Origin: Megalopta genalis
Lineage: Eukaryota; Arthropoda; Insecta; Hymenoptera; Halictidae
Direction of reading: 5' to 3'
Length of the DNA: 64,000 bases
NCBI RefSeq assembly: GCF_051020955.1
Contig: NC_135029.1
Location: 6,652,001 to 6,716,000 of the forward strand
Shown here: positions 12,533-22,718 of the stretch, in pieces
How the letters are laid out: every line of letters starts with the position of its first letter
How positions within the stretch are numbered: the stretch's first letter is position 1
Translations under genes and position numbers: made by a program
Notes under the pieces: model-generated
What the model saw: only the letters and a program-made list of their open reading frames with translations
The model's database searches: none
What the model was told of the DNA's origin: nothing

Positions 12533-12831
12533 GCATTATTCCTTGATTTATTGTTATACATGATTTATACTTAAATGTGCTATCATTTTGTCCCACTGTG
12601 TTTCCATAAAAATTCTTTTTTTACATAAAATTGTTTAGACTGGCGAAATGCAATTCTATTTCATTTGTGTATATTTATAGCGGTATTTTGCGAGATCGTG
12701 TAAAAACAAAACCTTGGTTGTAATGTTAAATAAATAAAAATTATGTTAATTTTATATTGTGCTATCTTTTTGTCCCGAAGTATACCTACTTTCCAAAGAA
12801 TTGGACAAACAAATTCTGACGGAGATCCCGG

Positions 12832-13086
12832 ATGGATAATCTCTGTAATAATCTCTGGATAATCGCTGCGGATAATATAAATACAACTGCTGCTTCCTCA
12901 ATCGTCTCCATACAGTCGTATGCAAACATTTTCTTCTGCTGCTATTTTTCGGAGGCTAACTTTGTTATTTCTTTCGATGCGATTATGAATTCTCTCTCTT
13001 CTAAATTTACCGATCTTCGTTTGCGGGTAGAGTTGGAACTTATTTTCTGTCTCATGTATCCTCTGAAATATTATTTTATTAGGTAA
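12832..13086. other. Open frame in duplicon copy B, not called as a gene
   Basis: 84 codons from MDNLCNNLW. The equivalent DNA in copy A (from about 6549) is not open, so coding is not conserved. No domain is recognisable. Confidence 0.3.
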
Positions 13087-13365
13087 ACACCTTCAAGGAA
13101 AACGCTCTGCATAGAGACGTCTTGCCTCGGCGCCATCGCACTAAGCAATCCCATAACACAAATGCATCTCAGTCATGTCATTATATGCGAAATTTTTCAT
13201 TTTTAATTAGCCAGAGGTTGAAATAATACTGTTCTCCAAATATGCAAGACTAACAGAAAATGTTTACAGAATACAAAGTTCAAGCAGATATTGAGCTCTA
13301 TTTGTGAACAGTGAGATAAGCATAATCCGTTCATCAAAATTTTTCGAAATAATTATACGAACATA

Positions 13366-13903
13366 CAGTCGGTGTAGAAAGTATTCAAACAACTTTTAAA
13401 AACGAGTAACTCTTTTTGGTAATTGGGCCAACCGATCTCAACTTTTCTGAGATGTTCGAGGGATTACTTTACTAGACAGTAGCTGAGAAATTGTTTTCAA
13501 ATATGGGCATTCATCGACGTCTTTTCAACTTTTTCAGCTGAGTTTAGAACGAAAATTAAAAAAAAAGAAGATCAAAAAATTTAAAGTTCATGAAAACAAC
13601 ACTTCTTCATGAATTTCAACAAAAAGCAGGTAATTTTTACACCTTTCAGTGGCTGTAGCTTTGACTATGCGTCAACGCAAACAAAACGCATTTTTTAAAT
13701 TTTCGTTCCAGGGTCAGATAAAAAAGTTAAAAAACGAGTGATTTTTATCTTTTGCTGTCATTTTATGTAATAGCAGAATTAAAAAGAAGTTTGCTAGTCA
13801 TTGCATTACATTGTATCCAGTTCCTTTAACATAAGAAAAGATTGAAGTTTAAAAAAGATTATTTCATGTTAAACGACGATCGAATACTTTTTGCAAGGGG
13901 TTG
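13366..13903. mobile_element. Tc1/mariner-type MITE, CAGTCGGTGTAGAAAGTATTC family
   Basis: Starts CAGTCGGTGTAGAAAGTATTC after TA and ends CGAATACTTTTTGCAAGGGG...TTG before TA. It contains the family-diagnostic interior word ACTTTACTAGACAGTAGCTGA. Related copies are at about 18.8-19.7, 20.58-20.93, 20.94-21.42, 39.10-39.47 and 46.8-48.1 kb, with a fragment at 63.43-63.54 kb. Confidence 0.6.
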
Positions 13904-14085
13904 TACTTAAGCATTTGTACACATTTCCATATTCAGAGTTTGCTTCTAAAAGGGTGACGTACGTAAAAGATTGTTAATTTATCGAGTCCATGAACCTAAT
14001 TATTATTTGCCTAGAACTCTAGAGTACGATTCCTCTCTTATCATAAAATAAGACGGAAATACTTTCAGTTGCCGATTTTTATATA

Positions 14086-14840
14086 CAGTCAGTGTAAAAT
14101 GTATTCGTACACCGAATTTCAGGTTTCCACAAATTGTCGATATTTGAACTGTTATCATCTGGTGAGAAAGAGTATAAATAAATTTAGATTTATTTTAAGG
14201 CTTGTAGTCTCTACTTTTACAATTCATCGATCACTTCTCTCTACGGTGGTCTTACAACTCATGGCAACCACAAGATTGAAGACATAAGCTTACTAGAAAA
14301 TGATATGAATTGAAACGTCTTCAAAACGATTGAAAAATATTTTCCCTAAGAAATCGTTCACGGATTTGAAGATTGAAGATTTCCTTGTACAATGACCTCG
14401 CGAAACTTGGTGTACGACATTTTTTAGACGTTTTATGAAACAAAAACGAAGAATAAATTCGATCGTGTGGACCCTTCGTGAACCTTGTGTTACTCTGACT
14501 AAACAAAAATTGTACATCAATGTTTAAAGGGTCATTGTAAAGGGGAGGCTTTAATCTTGAACTCTACGTCAGGATCATGAAAACAATTTTCCAGTACATT
14601 CACAAATGTTTGAATCCGCAAAATTTTGTGTAAAGACCACGTTGTTTTCTGTTTCCTAGCTCTTACATTATGCAAAAACATGTTACAGAAAAATGAACGA
14701 CGAATAACACGAGCGAAAGCTTCAAAATAAGTCCAGGCTCGTTGTATTACGACACGTTTTCACGATATTTCAACAGTTCAAATATCGACAATTTGTCAAA
14801 AATCGGAAATGCAATGTACGAATACTTTTTACACTGACTG
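14086..14840. mobile_element. 755-bp non-autonomous Tc1/mariner-type element inserted in the gene B promoter
   Basis: Terminal inverted repeats CAGTCAGTGTAAAATGTATT / reverse complement ...AATACTTTTTACACTGACTG are flanked by TA on both sides (14,084-14,085 and 14,841-14,842). Gene A keeps the empty site as a single TA (7373-7374) within otherwise matching flanks GATTTTTATA and CGTCG, which proves insertion. The interior has only broken short frames. It separates the conserved upstream block (about 13,940-14,085) from the gene B TATA box, which lies 21 bp beyond its right end. Confidence 0.9.
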
Positions 14841-14861
14841 TACGTCGATGCATGGAATATG

Positions 14862-14868
14862 TATAAAA
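14862..14868 (+). promoter_or_regulatory. TATA box of gene B
   Basis: TATAAAA lies 53 bp upstream of the gene B ATG, aligned with the gene A TATA box. The adjacent GCATGGAAT is conserved. Confidence 0.65.
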
Positions 14869-14914
14869 GGACTTCGCATAGCAGTATGTCTAACGATTCG
14901 TTAAAGGTTTCACG

Positions 14915-16256
14915 ATGGATCCGCGAACGTTCCTTTTCGTTGTGATTTTCGCCAGTTGCGGCGTATTCATCAATTTCGTTACCAGCAACCCGATCGCAAT
15001 ACACGAAGGAACTGCATCCGACATAATAAAATTTCTCGTGGATTGCATACATTCGGATAACGAAACATACACGGCGTGCTTTAAAAGAGAGAAGCGGCTT
15101 TTACATTCTCAAAATATAGGTTTGACAAAATTTTCTCAAGAAAATATACTATTTAATTAACTGAATTTTAAATAATTCGCTTACGTTAATTAGCTTGATT
15201 TGACCGATCATATATTGAAAATCCAAGCTTAGACAGCAGATTTCAGAGAAATAAATGAAACACATACGATTTCTTGATTTAGAGTTATAACATTACACAG
15301 TTAAAACAATACAAAACCCTTTATCCTGAAACCATAATTATTTAATTATGTCATTCCTGTAGTTAATGACCATACGATGTTAAATTTCTGTATTTCACTA
15401 AATGCGAGCTTTCAATGTAAAATTGTCGAGTGTCCTTTCGTAAAATATAAAATCCATTCTTTTTGTACGATCTAAATTAATATTAAATTTAAGATTAAAA
15501 TTAATATTATTTATTACAAAATAATTATCATAAATATTATATTATAAACAAAATCAATATTCGTAATTTCAATTGTAATGTAACTAAATCATAATTAATA
15601 AATATATCTTTTAATAAATATTATGTTATAATATTTATATATATTTATTAATATAATATTTATGATAATTATTTTGTAATAAATAATATTATATATATTA
15701 TATTATAATATATTTATCAAAAGATATATTTATTAATTATGATTTAGCTACCATTACAATTGAAATTACGAACATTGAAATCTATATCTTATTAAGATCA
15801 TAGGTGCATGAAGCCGTGTTTAGAGGACTGTAGTAGGAGGATCAGTCAAGTGCCTCAAGCCTGTGAAGATGATTGTAACCATTGCATAAAAAAAGTAAAG
15901 CATCGTCAAATTGGTATCACTGATGCCGAAATGCATATACTATGCAGTCACGAAAACTGCACTAACAATAGGGTTAAACGCGAGGATGCTAAACACATAA
16001 ACATCGATGTTACTTCTACTGTCCACGTTGACAATCATGTCGGAACCAGTCCTCGTAAGTAATTAATTACTCATGTTTTCAAATTTAAGCACGTTGTACA
16101 CCAAATATAATGTGTTCAATATTCTAGAGTAATATTTTCTATTAATTAGATCAACCGCAATGTCCATGTTATTATCACACTTGGACGCCATGCTACTGTC
16201 GCCCTACATATACATACAATATATGCCGATATTATACTTATTGGCCCTGCTATTGA
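14915..16256 (+). CDS. Cysteine-rich secreted protein, gene B (3 exons, 189 aa, lacks last exon of gene A)
   Basis: Exons are 14915-15119, 15797-16054 and 16150-16256. The first two donors (AG|GTTTGA, C|GTAAGT) and both acceptors (AAG, TAG) match gene A, and phases 1 and 1 are identical. The signal peptide is MDPRTFLFVVIFASCGVF. The mature part keeps CMKPCLEDC, CEDDCNHC, CSHENC, a VHVDNH stretch in place of HIHIHNH, and CPCYYHTWTPCYC...C...PC. The last codons of exon 3 read TAT TGA just before an intact GTAAGT, where gene A reads GTA CCA|GTAAGT. Translation therefore stops and the two-cysteine tail is lost. I see no match to gene A exon 4 in 16.3-17.5 kb. Reading frames of all exons are intact, so the shortened protein may be functional. 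The promoter is interrupted by a transposon. Confidence 0.65.
15502..15770. repeat. Interleaved inverted repeats in intron 1 of gene B
   Basis: Arm A (15,502-15,543) is a perfect 42-bp reverse complement of A' (15,650-15,691). Arm B (15,562-15,612) matches B' (15,719-15,770) with one mismatch and one short gap. The order A-B-A'-B' is a pseudoknot-like topology rather than a simple hairpin. B' is the ancestral sequence: a single copy in the same orientation lies in gene A intron 1 near 8345-8375. Confidence 0.85.
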
Positions 16257-16262
16257 GTAAGT

Positions 16263-18383
16263 TTAAGTACGTTACCATAATTTTTCCTACATGTTAAATG
16301 CCTCATCACGAGATGAAAAACTTAATTTTTCAAAAACCCCTAATTTTCAACATTGTTTGTTTTCCGAAAACAAATATATAACCTTCTTATATGACATAAT
16401 CTTGGCATAAATTTCCTCGCAAAATACACTATCAAGTGTTTTACATGTATTTCATCGAAGCAGACTTGGTTGACTTGGACTATGGAACTAGCTTACTACA
16501 AATTAGTTTATGCATAAAAATTTCCTTAGACTGACTATTTCGAAATTCAGTTTTGAGAAGCTGATTCAGATTATGAAAAATGAGTGTACGATCATTTTCT
16601 AGTGATCTATAAAGGCACTTAAATTATTGTTTGAGCGGTACAGATTCATACATATATTCGTGCATATTCCACACAAATCATTCTATTATCATCTACGAAT
16701 TTTTGTAGCCTGTGCCCTGAAATGATTTATTAAATATTAAGGAGCATTAAATGTCATTCCTTGATTTATTGCTATACATGATTTATAATTAAATATGCTA
16801 TCATTTTGTCTCACTGTGTTTCCATAAAATTCTTTTTTTTCCAAATAAAATTGTTCTTTTTTAATCCTCTATCTTTTTTTCGCATTTTTTTATGTACAAA
16901 GACGTGCATCGACAAGCAGGGAAAAGTCATTTGAACACTTTTAACGGAGCCATCGTTTTCGTAGCGATATAACGCGACAACAATGTACTTTTGAAAGCTG
17001 GCAACGCTGTTAACTTAGCCACCTCAGACACACACTTTTCTCCGTTGCAGGCATACGTAGTCCACTAACCGACCGTTCCATTTAGGTAGAGTTCGCTATC
17101 GTACCACAGCATTTTCTACAAAGTCGGTTTGTGGTTGCAGTCAGTCAGCGTTACCGATAGTTTACGATAGTACACGTTAGCAAGAAGCGAATATATCCTA
17201 CATATTTCGTTCCTGGTATGAGTATTTATGGAACATGTACTACAGAAATATATCTACTTGGATAGGGTCCGTCTTTCTAAATAAATGTTGATCTGACTGA
17301 AAAATAGTTTTTACAAGGTCGAAAATTATAAACAAATCCTTATTTTTTAAATTCGTGTTCGAAATCGCGTTTTTAGAACATAGAAAAAGATAATACCGAG
17401 ATTACCTTAGACTTTTCTCTACAAACATGTGTCTCGTAAGATGGTGTGACGCATATTAAAGTCACAGTTAAGCGTCGAACGTGGCTGTGCACCCCGTTGC
17501 ATGTAAACGAACCGCGCTGCACTATGACGGCCGGCGAACCGAATCACTGTCAATCCATATTACTGCAATGAAGTCTAAGAACATAATTAGCAAAGCTGAC
17601 AGCCACCAGGATAATGTTATTTATATTGGCAGAATAATTTTACTAACATATTCTTAGCCAATGACACCGTTTTTACAATAATCTCATTTGTCAGTATTAT
17701 CATGTTCGTACGATATGCAAAAAGTGTATACGAGCCCATCTTATGACTGAGAAAACTGTAACAAAAATAAGGATATAATAATCTCGTATAATTATACGTT
17801 TGTCCTCAAAATGACGATTAACAGGAATTAGTTAACGTTTATAGATATACATGTGAATCTATTATGTGTTTCGCAATACGTTAGATAATGTTGGATAATA
17901 GCGAAAGTAGTCGCAGCATCCTGCCGTGGGAATGGCAACTAGTTTCTCCTACTCGCGTATCCACCTGAGTTGCGGGCAGATTTTTCTCACTGTATAAGTA
18001 TTGCAAGAACTATCCTGCTGGCATCGTATTCTAGTCATAATTGAACTTTCGGATGCAAGAACAGCCTGAAAGCACTCAAGCCCTTCTTGCGGAAAATATA
18101 TAAATCGATTTTTCATTCCATTCTAAATATATCCCGCAAATTTTACTGCGATATCTCTAAAATTGGCGAAGTTACGGCAAATTTTGAATCGACGTGCGAC
18201 GTTCACGAATAAGATTGATCGTCGCGATTCGTACCGCTGCGTCTGACAAATACGAGTCTCTGGTAATGGACGATCTGTTTGGTCTAGTAAGCATCTTCTG
18301 GTATCATTTGTGCATTGTGAACGAAAATTTGTGTTAAAAATCGGAGAAATGTAATCTCTAGTTCAGACTAAGACAGTGAACCA
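16263..18383. other. Intergenic DNA after gene B
   Basis: Contains a partial Tc1 3' end (16,744-16,838) and the 4226-like segment at 17,140-17,215. There is a small GC-rich patch near 17,460-17,550. No gene is supportable. Confidence 0.5.
16744..16838 (+). mobile_element. Second copy of the Tc1-like element 3' end
   Basis: Matches 12,533-12,620 (ATTCCTTGATTTATTG, then CTATCATTTTGTC(T/C)CACTG and TTTCCATAAAA) at about 90%, without coding sequence. A decayed fragment of the same family. Confidence 0.6.
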
Positions 18384-18665
18384 ACTCCAGGAAGATTTGT
18401 AAAACCTGATCGAAGGAATCTTCGTCAAAAGGATACTTGGAAACGTAATTACAGTAAAAGACGAAGAACTCAAGCGATGTCATATGAAAATATAAGTGAA
18501 CGGATTGGAAATAAGAAAATTTTTAATCCAGTCTTTACATGTTGCCCCAATAAGTATTAAACTAATGTCCATTCTGCATGCCAGAAAGAATTGTATGTTA
18601 ATTTTTATGAGCAGCAAAGTAAATCTCTTCAGAACCTCTATTTATCAGGTGCCAAAAGAAATTAA
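18384..18665 (+). pseudogene. Fragment of a transposon-type protein with an Arg/Lys-rich and Cys motif
   Basis: One frame reads KPDRRNLRQKDTWKRN, then KRRRTQAMSYENI, GNKKIFNPV and a CC..KY cluster. After one in-frame stop it continues QKELYVNFYEQQSKSLQNLY. This order (W-K-R-N, RR-x-G/A-x-x-Y, Cys cluster, R/K-x-x-LY-x-NFY) is one I have seen in insect repeat-encoded proteins, but I cannot name the family. There is no start codon, one stop is internal, and both ends are missing, so it is a relic. Confidence 0.35.
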
Positions 18666-18779
18666 GTCTAGGAATATTAACCCAAAATAGATGCCGTATG
18701 AAAATCTATGGAAGTATTTTGTGATTAAATTTCCGCTCTAACCTCAGATGAAAAAGTTAAAAATATCGCTTTTTATTTC

Positions 18780-19700
18780 TTTTTAGCATTCCAATCAATT
18801 ATAATTGGTGCAAAAATTTGTTTAAACACTGTCCAGTCAGTAACATCTGAAAAAATTCAAGTCATGCGACACAATTTTGAAAAACTCATTCCGTTTTATG
18901 AGGTTTACGAATATTTTAGTGAGTGATTAATTATATAAAAATTGTCTCATTGGTTTGGGATATAGTAAATTCTCCCTAATTGACGCGCTCAGGTTGTATA
19001 GAAAAATGGACAATTTGGGAAAAGGAGATACGATTATTCGAGCCATACGACTCGTTTTTACAATTACCGATTGTCAACAACTATTTCTAGCAATTTTTTC
19101 AAAATTGCACTAATTTAGTTATATTTTTTGAGATGTTAAAAAGACTGATTTGTTAGACAATGTGTGTAAAAATGTTTGTAAAAACAGTAATTAGGTGGAA
19201 TGACGTAAAAGATTAAAATATCACGCTTTTCAATTTTTTTATCTGTCTATATAACATAAAAACAAAGAATGCATTTATTAGGTCTCGATGACTACGTGCG
19301 AATGCTGAAGATTTCATCAAAACTGGTTGACGCCAAGATAAGCACAGGCACTGAAAGATGACAAAATCTCTAGATTTCTTACACTTTTTGGTCGAAAGTT
19401 TTTTTCTATCTGTAATTGTTTGTAGCTCACAGCAATGTAAACTAATTTCGACGAAATTTTCGTCATGCATATGAGCCATCGAAACCTAGAAAGCGCGTTA
19501 TTTAAATTTTCATTATATGGTCGAATAAAATTGTTGAAAACGTAACTTTTTTATTTTTTTTTATCATTTCCCTCAATTGCCAATTGCAATGTTTACAAAC
19601 ATTGTTTCATGTCTTGTCTAGCAAATCAGCCCTTCTATTATCTCAACAACAAAAATTCAAATTGTTTGGTCCAATTTGAAAGAAATTATTCTGACGTGTG
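18780..19700. mobile_element. Mosaic of MITE fragments (mariner-type and hairpin family)
   Basis: 18,831-18,935 and 19,135-19,690 match the interior of the CAGTCGGTGTAG family (AGATGTTAAAAAGACTGATT, TTAGACAATG, ATCAAAACTGGTTGACGCC). A half copy of the 60.6-kb hairpin family (GGACAATTTGGGAAAAGGAG, then CGATTATTCGAGCC) sits at 19,008-19,080 with the outer end AGTAAATTCTCCCTAATTG near 18,968. The elements appear nested. No intact coding. Confidence 0.5.
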
Positions 19701-19959
19701 GTTGATGAAAGGAAGAAATTCCTTCATGTTTGTAGATTTGTATGGTTTTCTATATATGTATACCGTGTTATAGTGTTGCCGCGAAGTGTACGTTTACGCT
19801 TGGAATGCGTAAGTTGTGAAAGAATGTGCAACATTAGTTACCGGGATAATTAACAGCAAGGTTGGTCGCACCGTAACGACCACGGAGGATCGTTTCTAGC
19901 CCTGATCCGTTGTATCATTCAAGTTAAAGGGTTCTTTGTTCTAATCTACACCTGGCGTA

Positions 19960-20380
19960 CGATCTAACTCCTCGAGTTTATAGTGCAAACGGGCCACATC
20001 GACGGACCACCCACGGACTCGCCCAGCTGTGTTCTCCGTTCGTCGCGCTCAAAACTCATCGAACGTCTGCATGGGCCTGGATATTCGACTTCCGCTATAT
20101 AATGCGGTAACAGTACACTCCCCTTTGCCCCCTCGAAGAAACTGGACATTAAATTTTCACGGTTCAGTGCCGTCGAACGCGAGTCCTTCTGGAGCACTGT
20201 GTGCAACCCTGACTTCTGCGTCCTGCCGTGGAACCCCAAGGAGGCCCTCGGAGATACCGCATATGGTACGCGCGAGCGACCCGGTCACCGGTCTACGGAG
20301 GTCCCAATTAATCGAGGTACTCGAGTGTCTTAATACGCACGCACGTACCTACCACGTAACTTTCTTTTAACCGGCATTCT
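19960..20380. other. GC-rich island, open on both strands, unassigned
   Basis: A sharp rise in GC with a 113-codon plus frame (20,029-20,370) and a 91-codon minus frame. Neither has a recognisable domain, signal peptide or convincing splice sites. It may be a promoter or 5'UTR island or an unrecognised exon. Confidence 0.3.
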
Positions 20381-20577
20381 TACGGATGCGTCAATTCGAA
20401 AATGCAAGCTGCTCCACTCGATCCGATACAAAGGTCTGCTTCTCGCCGCGAGCTGCGGGATCGTCGCAATGTAATCGTCGACGTTTCATGATTCGAGCTT
20501 TTTTTTAACGCACGCGAATCTATAATCTTTTGAACGAGAGACTTTTGCAGTTCCTTCGTTCTTACGCGCTCAACCTA

Positions 20578-20930
20578 CAGCAAGATACGAAAGTATTCGA
20601 ACGTGCTTTAAAACGGAATGACCTTTTTATGATTAGACCGAGCGATCTAAATTTTTTTAGACGTTAAAGGGATCAGTTTACTAGACAATGGCTAATCGAA
20701 TTTTCCCAACATTGCAATTGAATAGAACAGCAGAAAAATTACAATATTACGTTTTTTTTGACTTTTTCATTCGAACGTATAACGAAAATTTATAAAATGA
20801 TCTTGGCAACCTGTATGCATTACGCATGCGGAAATTTGTAATCGAGGCCGGTTAACGTTATTATGAGTTACAAACAATTAATGATCGCGATAATAGCAGC
20901 TTCGACACTTCCGACCAAAAATTGTGAGAA
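20578..20930. mobile_element. Truncated mariner-type MITE
   Basis: Left end CAGCAAGATACGAAAGTATTCG after TA, followed by the shared interior AAACGGAATGACC and TTTACTAGACAATGGCTAA. The right end is absent or displaced by the neighbouring element. Confidence 0.5.
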
Positions 20931-20938
20931 CACATATA

Positions 20939-21341
20939 TAGTGGGGAACAAAACTGAGTAGACACCATTTATAACGCAATAACTTTCTTAAAACTGGACT
21001 AAACGATTTGAATTTTTTTTAGATGATAAAGAGACTAGTCTACTAGACAATGACTAAAATGCACATAAGTTATCAGGATCTACAAAACGTATTTGTTTAA
21101 ATTTTTGTCATAAGTGTAGATAAAAAGTTGAGATGACATTTTTTCAATATTTCAATTACCTCAATCAATCGCAATCTAAACAAATTTTTGTTTATTCAAA
21201 ATCTATCGAACTGTTAGTCGAACTAACATCTCAAAAATATTTAGGTCATTTGGACCAAGTTTAAAAGAGTTATACCGTTTTCAAAGTGAACGTAAAGTGA
21301 ACGTAAAGTGAACATTTCTTACATTTAAATATAAACAATTA

Positions 21342-21389
<48 letters not shown>

Positions 21390-21416
21390 TGTATCTTATT
21401 CTGTTGTCCAGCACTG
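20939..21416. mobile_element. 478-bp MITE with internal TA repeat
   Basis: Left end TAGTGGGGAACAAAACTGAG; right end, reverse-complemented, CAGTGCTGGACAACAGAATA. TA sits outside both ends. The interior carries the family word CTAGTCTACTAGACAATGAC and a TA microsatellite (21,344-21,386). Confidence 0.5.
21344..21386. repeat. TA microsatellite
   Basis: About 21 TA dinucleotides inside the 20,939-21,416 element. Confidence 0.95.
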
Positions 21417-21479
21417 TAAAGAGCACTTAATAGCTACTATCTTTGCAAAATTTATTTATTGTATCAATAGTCAATAAAT

Positions 21480-21800
21480 AGTATTCGAATATAATGCGAG
21501 GACTTCCCTAATTGTAAGGGCAGGAAGTCGAAGTCAGTCGTTGACGTGTCCCATACGGCGCGACGCAGCGCGGCGCCAGAAGCGTCGCGCCGTCGTGACG
21601 CTTGTGTCGAGTCGTCAATTTAGGAAACTACGGTTGTAAAAGTAAATACGGTCAAGAATACGATCGTGAGAGATAATGTTTGACCTTATTATAGATAATT
21701 TGTTCCACAGGTAATTGGTCTCGTGATCCTTCGGGAACGCTAAATTAGAATTTAACGAACCTAAAATGTTGCAGGCAGGATGATATCTATTACATTACAG
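21480..21800 (+). other. Possible LTR-retroelement remnant (weak)
   Basis: A GC-rich stretch with an inverted pair (GGACTTCC / GGAAGTC) ends TTGTTCCACA. It is followed by GGTAATTGGTCTCGTGATCC and TTCGGGAACG, reminiscent of the leader after the LTR in BEL/gypsy-type elements. No pol sequence is present and no second LTR was found, so this is only a suggestion. Confidence 0.2.
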
Positions 21801-22281
21801 ACAGCGATTCGTTGGACATTTTCGTCAGCAAAAATTGTCAATGAGTTCGCGAACGTGAATGCTGCAGCATTCATTTTCATTGTGATGCATTCAATTCTAT
21901 GTAGCGTTTATTTTTTGAAAATTGATCTGTGTCGACGTTGATGTAATAACATTCATTGTGTATAACTATTAAAATGCGATATCTGAGCGCTCGGACAAAA
22001 TGTGACTAATCAAAATTTGGATGTCACAATTAGTTTAAAAATAAAAATCACCTGTTTATTTAGGCAGCTCATTAAAATTTTTGCTGTCCGCGAACGAGTC
22101 AATGCTCATTCAATCCCTGAATTCAATCGTGAATTACACAGATGAGATCTAGTGTTTAATTTGCAGTTTTTATGGAAAATAGTTTGTTTATGAATTTTAT
22201 ATAATTTATAATATAAACAATAATGTCAGTACAAGAAATACAATTTGAATGGCATTCATATAATACCATTATATAATAATA
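21801..22281. other. AT-rich DNA before the giant element
   Basis: No supportable feature. Confidence 0.4.
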
Positions 22282-22283
22282 TA

Positions 22284-22706
22284 CAGGGTGCCCCACAATT
22301 ATTTTAACAGCCGAAAATGAGGGGTAGCTGAAGTCATTTGAAGTAACTTTTTCCTTTGCGAAAATGCAATCTGGGGCTTTGTTTACGAGTTATTAACGAA
22401 AAACACTGGCCAATGAGAGGCGACAGTGCGAGGGAGAGAGTCCGCGAGAGAGTCCGCAGCACGAGGCTTTGACAGAAGGTCGGGACGGACTCGAGCCGCG
22501 TTCGAAGTATTGAACAAGTCACAAGACGAGAAATTTCCGGATTTTTTTTACTACATAACAGTGATATTTTTAAGAAAAACGCTGTTCTCCATTACTTTAG
22601 AACGTCTGAAGAATATTTACTCATTTTTCGGACCCGAAATAATATGTAGTTTAACCGTGACAGCCGTTTTAATTTTCTGGTGTGCATGACACCTCGTGTG
22701 TACCAT
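22284..22706 (+). repeat. Left long terminal inverted repeat of the giant element
   Basis: Pairs with 33,672-34,072. The shared order from the outside is the end CAGGGTG, AGTCATTTGAAGTAACTTTTTC, the GTTTACGAGTTATTAACG core, a purine-rich GAGAGAGTCCGCGAG stretch, AAGTATTGAACAAGTCAC, ATTTTTAAGAAAAACGCTG and ACCATATGAAATT. The left arm has a 28-bp insertion near 22,670-22,697 absent from the right arm. The 87-codon frame inside has no known match. Confidence 0.75.
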
Positions 22707-22718
22707 ATGAAATTATTA

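Larger units (their letters stand above)
11366..16260 (+). repeat. Segmental duplicon, copy B (contains cysteine-rich gene B)
   Basis: Tandem paralogue of 5220-10,200 in the same orientation. Compared with copy A it carries a Tc1 transposase remnant (12.2-12.8 kb), a 538-bp element (13,366-13,903) and a 755-bp element in the promoter (14,086-14,840), and it lacks the 6062-6301 MITE. The gene-to-gene offset is 7467 bp at the start codons. Confidence 0.75.

Noticed and set aside
20029..20370. 113-codon plus frame in a GC-rich island, opposed by a 91-codon minus frame
   Set aside because: High GC reduces stop codons on both strands. No domain, signal peptide or splice context supports either.
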